NCBI RefSeq assembly: GCF_000003815.2
Contig: NC_049990.1
Span: forward strand, 10,048,541 to 10,112,540
Length of the DNA: 64,000 nt
Source of the DNA: Branchiostoma floridae
Taxonomy: Eukaryota > Chordata > Leptocardii > Amphioxiformes > Branchiostomatidae
Direction: 5' to 3'
Shown here one piece after another: positions 57,116-64,000 of this stretch (its first letter is position 1; every line of letters begins with the position of its first letter). Made by a program: the position numbers and the translations under genes. The notes beneath the pieces were generated by a model. It was not told the DNA's origin, ran no database searches, and saw only the letters and a list, made by a program, of their open reading frames with translations.

Positions 57116-57517
57116 TACTACTATGGATAGAAATGCAAACAAGAAAGAATAAAATTCGTTCGGTGATTTTTATCATTAAAGATCGACAAATCCTTTCAAG
57201 TTGACTTTTATCCCCCGAAAAATTAATTTTTCCTCATGTTCCAGGCATCATTTTAAAGCTTGAAATGTGCTCTTTCAACATTCATTCTACTGCGGTCTAA
57301 GACGGCGAAGCGCAAGCGCAGTAAAGTGGGGGTTCCCGAAAGTGTGGAAGCAGGATCCGATGACCCGACCTCCCCGCTTACACCGGCGAATTTCTGGCAT
57401 TTTAAAAATTTACAAGCAAAATAAACACATCACAAGAAAAAGAAACTTATATCCTTTATTTTGATGGGTAACTTTACCTCTAGAACCGGATAGTTTTTGT
57501 ACCGCGGGTGTGGGAAG

Positions 57518-57605
57518 ATGGTAGGAAATTTACGGATCGCCGTACTGCAGAGGGTTTTCGCGGATCAAATTATGAATATTCGCAAGGGCCTCTGGGACGC
57601 TATAT
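57518..57605 (+). CDS. possible first coding exon of an unidentified gene
   Basis: ATG at 57518 opens MVGNLRIAVLQRVFADQIMN and continues IRKGLWDAI up to a consensus donor (GTAAGT) at 57606. No homology is recognised and no phase-matched second exon was found. It could belong with the EF-hand exon at 62857 only through intermediate exons, because the phases differ. Confidence 0.35.
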
Positions 57606-58659
57606 GTAAGTGTTATGTATATATATTCGATTTATTTGGAAAACATTTCATCTTTATGAATTGCTAATGCATGGTTAAATGTTAAAGCAATTATTTGATG
57701 ATATGCTGCACCAATCTAAGGAATATCATACTTCATTTATTAAATTCAATGAAATATCAGGGGCAATTACGGACCACAAACAATGACTCATGACAGAGCT
57801 TTTAAGAAGTATACAAATTCTTAGCAGATACTGTAAATCACTTTATCTTCACGGTACCAAATTTTCACGGTCTGAGAAAATTGAACTTGTTCTCGGAACT
57901 ATATGTTCACTGTCGAGGCAAGTGCACATGAAAAATGTCTGTGAATTATTTTTTATCGGTAATGATAAGTTCACGTTACAGTCGTCACCGTGAAAACAGT
58001 GAACATAACATTACAGTGAAAAAAATCAGGAATTACAGTATTGAACAGGTCCGTTCATCACAACGGCCACTATTCTGGCCTCAGAGCATTTTGCCGCTAA
58101 GGCGGCAAAATGCAAAAATTTGAATGATCATTGTCGATGCTGGTATGTGACCTTGTTACTGCAGTAGAACTTCTGGTTTTGTACCCTTTGACCTGTGTTA
58201 TGTTATTTTTGACCTGTGTTATGTTATTGATATGTTATCCTTTGTCCTGTACTTTTCTTGTTGTTTTGGTGGCAGATTGTTTCTGATGTCAGTGAGAGGT
58301 GACATAGGTTTAGGCCCACTAGCAGCTTTTTCTGGGACTACAGAGGCCTTTTTTATAAAACATTTTGGAGGATAACTAAACAAAGGAACGACAAAGGGAT
58401 TATCTAATTGCCGCACTGCGGTCCCTCCTATTGTGTGCAATTGCATTGGGATTTGGGAGTCACACTCCCACCAACAGGGTTTTCACCTTTCCGGTCACTA
58501 AACAATATTGCACCACACTGACGGTAAACTTGTCGGACAACTCTGTCTGAAACAGCCATTTTCGGGCGGAGTGTTTTTGCAATATGGGATAATCATTATA
58601 TGGTTACTGAGTGCAGTACAACTTGTATTTGACTTTAATTTTTACGTTTGTTGGGGTAT

Positions 58660-59973
58660 ATGCCTCTCGTCATGAAAACCTCCTTGCGCTTGCATCGCAT
58701 TCTTCGGCACCACAGGTCATCGGGGGTCAACGTTTTCTTGTTACTAGTTTTGCTGATAGTTGTTTTTATCTACACTCTTCATATCAAACGTAGGGAACCT
58801 GTCAGCACAGCACTAAATGACTTCCGCTTTCTCTGGGCCGAGACAGGAACATGCCCTGCGTGTTTTGGACACACCTGTGGACTTATACAGCAGGGGAACT
58901 TCCGAAGGGTGAACCCTAACAGAGAGCAGAAGAGATGTGTGGTGTCCGTTGGTAGTATAGATGGAGATATGGTGATTGCTAAAGCTCTGAGTGAGGAGGA
59001 TGTATGGCGTAGATATGACAGTTTCATTTGTCGGACATCCCCACGCCCCGAGGCCTGCAATGCCTCGTCTTTCATACTGGAGTCCATGTATGTGACGGAC
59101 GCTGCTTTGAAATTGTCCTGGCTTTGGGAGGCTAGGAAGATTACCCATACGGAAAGGGCGGTTTCACCACTTTGTGTGTCAGCAAGGTTTCTGCAAGAAG
59201 TCAAACAGTTGTATGTTGAAAACGAAGGTACAGAACTGGAAAGAGTCGAACGCGCGTTTATGGCAACATCACTCCTCCTGGACCAAGAGGCGGTGATACT
59301 GCGATACTTCACCACAAAATCTGCAATCGTTTGGCCCTTTCCGAAGTACTACGGGGCTTGTGGGAGAGTGGTTGTGCTGCAACACGCTGGAAGGACACTC
59401 GATGCTTTTCTGGACTCCCCTTGGGAACACCGAGCAAACATTGCAGTACAGTTGTTACAAATAGTAGACACCCTTCGCGAAAAGGACCCCGACTGGATTT
59501 TGTTCTTTCTAGACGTATCTATGGAAGATTTCGCAGTCGACAGAAGCGGCAGGGTGCGACTGATCGACTTTGAAGACGTCATGGTGATTGATAGACAAAC
59601 GGTTGCCGATGAAGGGATAGAGGAGGGGTGCAACGAGCAGTGTTATATGAACTTCCAACAGGAACTAATGAGCGACTACTATCATTGTAAAGATATACTT
59701 AGGTACACCCAAATGATGTATGCCAACATTTGTGTTCGGATTTTATCCAACCGTCGAGAAAACGAAGAGAAAGCCGAGTCGGAAGAAAGAAGTGAAGAGA
59801 AAGGGGGACAAAGTGGGGAAGAAAAGCCTAATAAGCCCCAAAAAGGCCTTCTGTATGATCCTCCAGATGACATGAGAGAGTCGCTAGAGAGCGCACTTGG
59901 ACATTGTGTCCATGAGACACAGCCAGGGGGTCGACTGAAAGCAGTATTGACGCTAAAGGAAATCTTGAAGTGA
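58660..59973 (+). CDS. DIPK2: DIPK2 (divergent protein kinase domain 2), secretory-pathway kinase-like protein
   Basis: Intronless frame of 437 residues from ATG 58660; a second ATG at 58672 is possible. A type II signal anchor (about 23-41, VNVFLLLVLLIVVFIYTLHI) precedes ETGTCPACFG, the Cys motif seen in vertebrate DIPK2A/B. WPFPKYYGACGRVVVLQHAG, FFLDVSMEDFAVDRSGRVRL and IDFEDVMVID match the family's kinase-like core, with DFE at the position of DFG. YDPPDDM and a final Cys (GHCVHETQPGG) match the C-terminus. DIPK2A (C3orf58/HASF) and DIPK2B are ER/Golgi or secreted. An acidic-basic insert (NRRENEEKAESEERSEEKGG) sits in a loop before YDPPDD. Lack of introns may mean retroposition or intron loss. 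It cannot be split into 2A versus 2B. Confidence 0.92.
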   Translation: MPLVMKTSLRLHRILRHHRSSGVNVFLLLVLLIVVFIYTLHIKRREPVSTALNDFRFLWAETGTCPACFGHTCGLIQQGNFRRVNPNREQKRCVVSVGSIDGDMVIAKALSEEDVWRRYDSFICRTSPRPEACNASSFILESMYVTDAALKLSWLWEARKITHTERAVSPLCVSARFLQEVKQLYVENEGTELERVERAFMATSLLLDQEAVILRYFTTKSAIVWPFPKYYGACGRVVVLQHAGRTLDAFLDSPWEHRANIAVQLLQIVDTLREKDPDWILFFLDVSMEDFAVDRSGRVRLIDFEDVMVIDRQTVADEGIEEGCNEQCYMNFQQELMSDYYHCKDILRYTQMMYANICVRILSNRRENEEKAESEERSEEKGGQSGEEKPNKPQKGLLYDPPDDMRESLESALGHCVHETQPGGRLKAVLTLKEILK

Positions 59974-60659
59974 ATTTATGGTCTCATCGATGTATCACTC
60001 CGAGTGGGTACCCTAAAAGAGATCCGAGCCAAAAAATGAACGGCTGCACGGACGCATGTTTTTAGCTGCGAGAAATTCCCTTTTAGCCAGCGGAACTGAT
60101 CTCAAAAGTTAGATTGGTAAAGGCTTGTTTGTAACTGTAGAAATTAGCATGTAAAGGTTTGCAGCCGCGCGCTAGGTCGGAGGTACACAGTCGTGGGTTC
60201 TGATTGGTGCGGTTGTACAGTAGCAGCGAAAAAGTGCCTTTTGTGGGGATTGACTAATCGTAGTTTGTAATTGCTATAAAAAAAGTTCCTATGTATAGTT
60301 TACGTTGGCAATTTTTTCCCACCATATAGGGTAAATGTGCTCGACATAGAATGAAAAATCTGCTGAAATTTCACGTAGCTTCATTATAAACGCGCCCATT
60401 TACACCACGAATTATAACATAGAAGTCTATGGGAAGAAGAAACTCATCAATGAGACCTTATGATGCATCTATCACCACCCGAGGGAAAGGAAAATAACTT
60501 GCTGAAACAATAGTGTTATACATGTATTTTGAACGATTGTTTTAGAAATCTTCACTCCAGAAATGTATTGTTTTATTCGGATTCCTTTGCGTCGTACGTT
60601 AAAATTTATACTGGCATGTAAGATAATAAAGCTCATACATGAAAAATGGAGGCAAAGGT

Positions 60660-60840
60660 TTTTTTTGTGTGTGTCTGTCTGTCTGTATGTGTGCCCGGAT
60701 ATTTGTGGTCAGCATAACTTTAGAACTTCTGGATGGATTGTAATGATACTTGGTATGTGGGTAGGTGTTTGGAAAGGTCAATGTCGATTCTGGGCCCCCT
60801 TGTGTGTGACCTTGGTACTGCAGCAAAACTTCGAGTTTTT
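60660..60840 (+). repeat. dispersed repeat leading into the satellite
   Basis: A GTCAGCATAACTTTAGAACT block, CTGGATGGAT and CCTTGGTACTGCAGCAAAAC precede the 97-bp array directly. Related fragments occur at about 4150-4330 and 58137-58172. The satellite may be an internal expansion of this element. Confidence 0.65.
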
Positions 60841-62370
60841 TTATCTTTGGACCCCGAAAACTTTCCGCAGGTCCGCGCCTTTGCAAAAATGCCATTCTGG
60901 GCCCAAAACGGGCCATCTCGGCCGGTCTGGGGAAATTTCATTTTTGGACCCCGAAAACTTTCCGCAGGTCCGCGCCTTTGCAAAAATGCCATTCTGGGCC
61001 CAAAACGGGCCATCTCGGCCGGTCTGGGGAAATTTCATTTTTGGACCCCGAAAACTTTCCGCAGGTCCGCGCCTTTGCAAAAATGCCATTCTGGGCCCAA
61101 AACGGGCCGTCTCGGCCGGTCTGGGGAAATTTCATTTTTGGACCCCGAAAACTTTCCGCAGGTCCGCGCCTTTGCAAAAATGCCATTTTGGGCCCAAAAC
61201 GGGCCATCTCGGCCGGTCTGGGGAAATTTCATTTTTGGACCCCGAAAACTTTCCGCAGGTCCGCGCCTTTGCAAAAATGCCATTTTGGGCCCAAAACGGG
61301 CCATCTCGGCCGGTCTGGGGAAATTTCATTTTTGGACCCCGAAAACTTTCCGCAGGTCCGCGCCTTTGCAAAAATGCCATTTTGGGCCCAAAACGGGCCA
61401 TCTCGGCCGGTCTGGGGAAATTTCATTTTTGGACCCCGAAAACTTTCCGCAGGTCCGCGCCTTTGCAAAAATGCCATTTTGGGCCCAAAACGGGCCATCT
61501 CGGCCGGTCTGGGGAAATTTCATTTTTGGACCCCGAAAACTTTCCGCAGGTCCGCGCCTTTGCAAAAATGCCATTTTGGGCCCAAAACGGGCCATCTCGG
61601 CCGGTCTGGGGAAATTTCATTTTTGGACCCCGAAAACTTTCCGCAGGTCCGCCGCCTTTGCAAAAATGCCATTTTGGGCCCAAAACGGGCCATCTCGGCC
61701 GGTCTGGGGAAATTTCATTTTTGGACCCCGAAAACTTTCCGCAGGTCCGCGCCTTTGCAAAAATGCCATTTTGGGCCCAAAACGGGCCATCTCGGCCGGT
61801 CTGGGGAAATTTCATTTTTGGACCCCGAAAACTTTCCGCAGGTCCGCGCCTTTGCAAAAATGCCATTTTGGGCCCAAAACGGGCCATCTCGGCCGGTCTG
61901 GGGAAATTTCATTTTTGGACCCCGAAAACTTTCCGCAGGTCCGCGCCTTTGCAAAAATGCCATTTTGGGCCCAAAACGGGCCATCTCGGCCGGTCTGGGG
62001 AAATTTCATTTTTGGACCCCGAAAACTTTCCGCAGGTCCGCGCCTTTGCAAAAATGCCATTTTGGGCCCAAAACGGGCCATCTCGGCCGGTCTGGGGAAA
62101 TTTCATTTTTGGACCCCGAAAACTTTCCGCAGGTCCGCGCCTTTGCAAAAATGCCATTTTGGGCCCAAAACGGGCCATCTCGGCCGGTCTGGGGAAATTT
62201 CATTTTTGGACCCCGAAAACTTTCCGCAGGTCCGCGCCTTTGCAAAAATGCCATTTTGGGCCCAAAACGGGCCATCTCGGCCGGTCTGGGGAAATTTCAT
62301 TTTTGGACCCCGAAAACTTTCCGCAGGTCCGCGCCTTTGCAAAAATGCCATTTTGGGCCCAAAACGGGCC
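60841..62370. repeat. 97-bp satellite array, about 15.8 copies
   Basis: The unit contains GGACCCCGAAAACTTTCCGC, AGGTCCGCGCCTTTGCAAAA, ATGCCATTTTGGGCCCAAAA and CGGGCCATCTCGGCCGGTCT. Copies are almost identical. The first three read CCATTCTGGG where later ones read CCATTTTGGG; the third has CCGTCTCGG; one copy near 61650 has a single C insertion (98 bp). No stop occurs in any of three forward frames, and since 97 is not a multiple of 3 each frame cycles through all three. The resulting 470-630-codon frames are artefacts. Confidence 0.97.
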
Positions 62371-62856
62371 ATTTTTTACAGGCCGCTACACGGTAAAAAT
62401 CAGTTTTCCTGGGATAATGACTAATATGGCAATGAAGGTCAAGACTTCTTCTGCATACTGAGTAAAAAGGAAAAAAGTTATCCGATACGTTTTCCGCGAG
62501 CTCCGATGGCGCTAAAACACCCAAAACGCACATAGAACGCACGATCTGGGTAATCAGGCGACGAAACGCTTTACCGCTATCGCGCGCACTAATACCAGGA
62601 AGTGTTCGCCGCACGATCAAATCTCCGACACCATAAAACGCTACGAACAACAAGCATTTAGAGGAGTATAAAAGATTATAGGTTGCTAAAGCGATAGCCG
62701 AAAAATCTAGAGCGAAAACTATGGAGACAACCTCTGATTTGCGTCTTATTCCGAACCGGAACCCTAATATCCATAGCAATGTTTTTTGTTAGACAACGGA
62801 TATAGGTTAAAAGTGAACTGGTATTGAATTGAAAACTTATAACTTTACTCCGACAG
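62371..62856. other. non-coding flank between satellite and EF-hand exon
   Basis: Unique sequence after the array, containing the intron that ends with the acceptor at 62855-62856. No exon is recognisable on either strand. Confidence 0.45.
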
Positions 62857-63030
62857 GATGGCAGTCGTTTCATCACACGTGACGTGCTGAAGGCAGGCAT
62901 GGCGACACTCGGCATCAGCAATGATGACGTCACCAACATCGCCATCATCGAGATGGCTGACGCAAACAACGCCGATAGGATTAGCGTCCAGGAGTTCCCT
63001 CTGCGTTTTTCACATAAAACAAAAATATGA
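62857..63030 (+). CDS. last exon of an EF-hand protein (partial)
   Basis: After a good acceptor, the frame DGSRFITRDVLKAGMATLGI continues SNDDVTNIAIIEMADANNAD and RISVQEFPLRF, ending at TGA 63028-63030. The pattern is helix, then a calcium-loop-like DANNADRISVQEF, then helix, as in paired EF-hands. Position 9 of the loop is Ser and position 12 is Glu, so Ca binding is plausible. The exon is phase 0. Upstream exons were not found in the window, so they lie beyond the satellite or were missed. Confidence 0.72.
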   Translation, partial: DGSRFITRDVLKAGMATLGISNDDVTNIAIIEMADANNADRISVQEFPLRFSHKTKI

Positions 63031-64000
63031 CCGAGAAAGACTACATCACAATCTATTTGGGGACATATCCAAGACCAGTTTAAATGTACAAAGCATTTCA
63101 CATCGAGGATCTAATTCAAGACACGTTCAGCACTTGGCAAAACTATCACGTCACTTGAATGAACTGACTGGCAAAACAATAGATGTATATAACTGGAAGA
63201 ACCTGTTGACTACTAGTATTCTCCAAGCAGAGGTTCGGCTAAAGCTGTTTTCGACGCTTTTTTTTAGTCTTTCTTTTATCCAAGGTGGAAGACATGAAGA
63301 AAGTAGCACAAAATAGAAAGCCCGGGATTAAATAATGATATTCTATTGCAAGATCATACCAGTGGGCTAATTGCAAAGTAAGACAGTGGTATACAGAACA
63401 TGAACATGTCCTATTATTTAAATCTATGTCTATCTAAACTATCTGAGTGGTTTGACTTCTTTTTCGTATGCAATGGGGAATGAACTGTCCAACATTTCTG
63501 TATCTAAGCGGGTTGAGCGCATAGTAAAACGTCTAAAAACAAGGGCCGAGACTGGAGAGTATCTGTTGATCTTGTGTGTTAAATTGCTTTTTATTTGATG
63601 ATGGGGCCCCCGTAGGGGCTCACAAAAATTGCCATAGTGGACGGTATTTCACGTCCCCCAGGCGGGGTATTGGGAAAAGTTTTCAACTAGCAATAATCAC
63701 GCCTCGGTTGGACCTCATCGGCTATGATATCGCCTCTGCGCAAAGCTATCGATAAAAGGTCGATTCTCTGCCCGCCACTGGGGACAACGACATTGTGATT
63801 GTGGTCAACTTCAGTAACCAAAACGATTTTACGCTATATTTATATGTTAGGAAGGCTGGGACCTCTAACAATTTATCTATTAATTGAGAACCAACTTATT
63901 TATTAATTCATTTAGTCGTATACGCCTCAATGCCTATATCAATTAGATGTTACAATGATCAACTTGAACTCGTGTATATCAACTTCAAGGGTGAACCAAG
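63031..64000. other. 3' flank without a supported gene
   Basis: 3' UTR of the EF-hand gene, then intergenic DNA. I see no frame with domain content and no clear polyadenylation signal on the plus strand. Confidence 0.45.

Larger units (their letters stand above)
53428..57517. other. centrobin 3' UTR and nested mobile elements
   Basis: After the centrobin stop the sequence is non-coding, then densely packed with inverted-repeat and tRNA-module elements from 54.26 to 57.12 kb, listed separately. A coding-like segment at about 57300-57423 (KRKRSKVGVPESVEAG then SDDPTSPLTPANFW, stop) follows a possible acceptor, but I could not connect it to any gene. Confidence 0.5.

Noticed and set aside
58779-59315. 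178-codon minus-strand frame in DIPK2
   Set aside because: Antisense shadow of the DIPK2 coding sequence.
60563-62461. Very long open frames (632, 563 and 472 codons) on the plus strand, and a ladder of 89-codon frames on the minus strand
   Set aside because: They are translations of the 97-bp satellite; three overlapping forward frames stay open because the unit lacks stops, and each cycles through all phases. No domain and no splice structure.

Overview
The window is intron-rich animal nuclear DNA, moderately AT-rich and full of short mobile elements. The recognisable genes resemble their vertebrate counterparts closely (a Rag GTPase, centrobin, IGBP1, FMC1, DIPK2). They sit among single-exon membrane receptors, CUB exons, and many tRNA-derived SINEs and MITEs. 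The best guess is a cephalochordate (amphioxus, Branchiostoma); this is inference from style and content, not from a database match.

Layout. 0.3-3.5 kb: exons of a CUB-domain protein (+). 3.8-5.0 kb: a small membrane protein ending in a PPxY motif (-). 8.2-9.0 kb: FMC1 (-), head-to-head over a 240-bp shared promoter with IGBP1 (+, 9.3-14.55 kb, nine exons). 16.8-17.1 kb: an unrecognised 90-residue frame (-), divergent from a TATA-box gene at 17.3-19.4 kb (+). That gene encodes a secreted protein with an Ala/Pro-rich repeat followed by what looks like a CNTF/cardiotrophin/CLCF1-type four-helix cytokine. 21.9-23.7 kb: single-exon type II membrane NHL-propeller protein (-). 27.6-29.1 kb: single-exon LRR receptor (+). 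32.6-37.3 kb: RRAGA/B-type Rag GTPase (-, nine exons). 38.1-39.8 kb: 5'-truncated non-LTR retrotransposon (-). 41.0-53.4 kb: centrobin (+, 23 coding exons). 58.7-60.0 kb: single-exon DIPK2 (+). 60.84-62.37 kb: a very homogeneous 97-bp satellite. 62.86-63.03 kb: the last exon of an EF-hand protein (+).

The genes do not form one pathway. FMC1 (ATP synthase assembly) and IGBP1 (PP2A regulator) probably share a promoter. The cytokine-like protein and the two receptors, whose tails are rich in SH2-type tyrosine motifs, could all belong to cell-surface signalling, but nothing here links them directly. Gene models were assembled by hand from reading frame, splice consensus and phase. Every multi-exon model marked complete (FMC1, IGBP1, RRAGA, CNTROB, cytokine-like) closes in phase from ATG to stop.

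Much of the rest is mobile DNA: at least four inverted-repeat elements with TA or TWA target duplications, a foldback element built of short repeats, a dispersed family carrying a tRNA-like module (about five copies), tRNA-derived SINEs in introns, LINE 3' ends, and several minisatellites.
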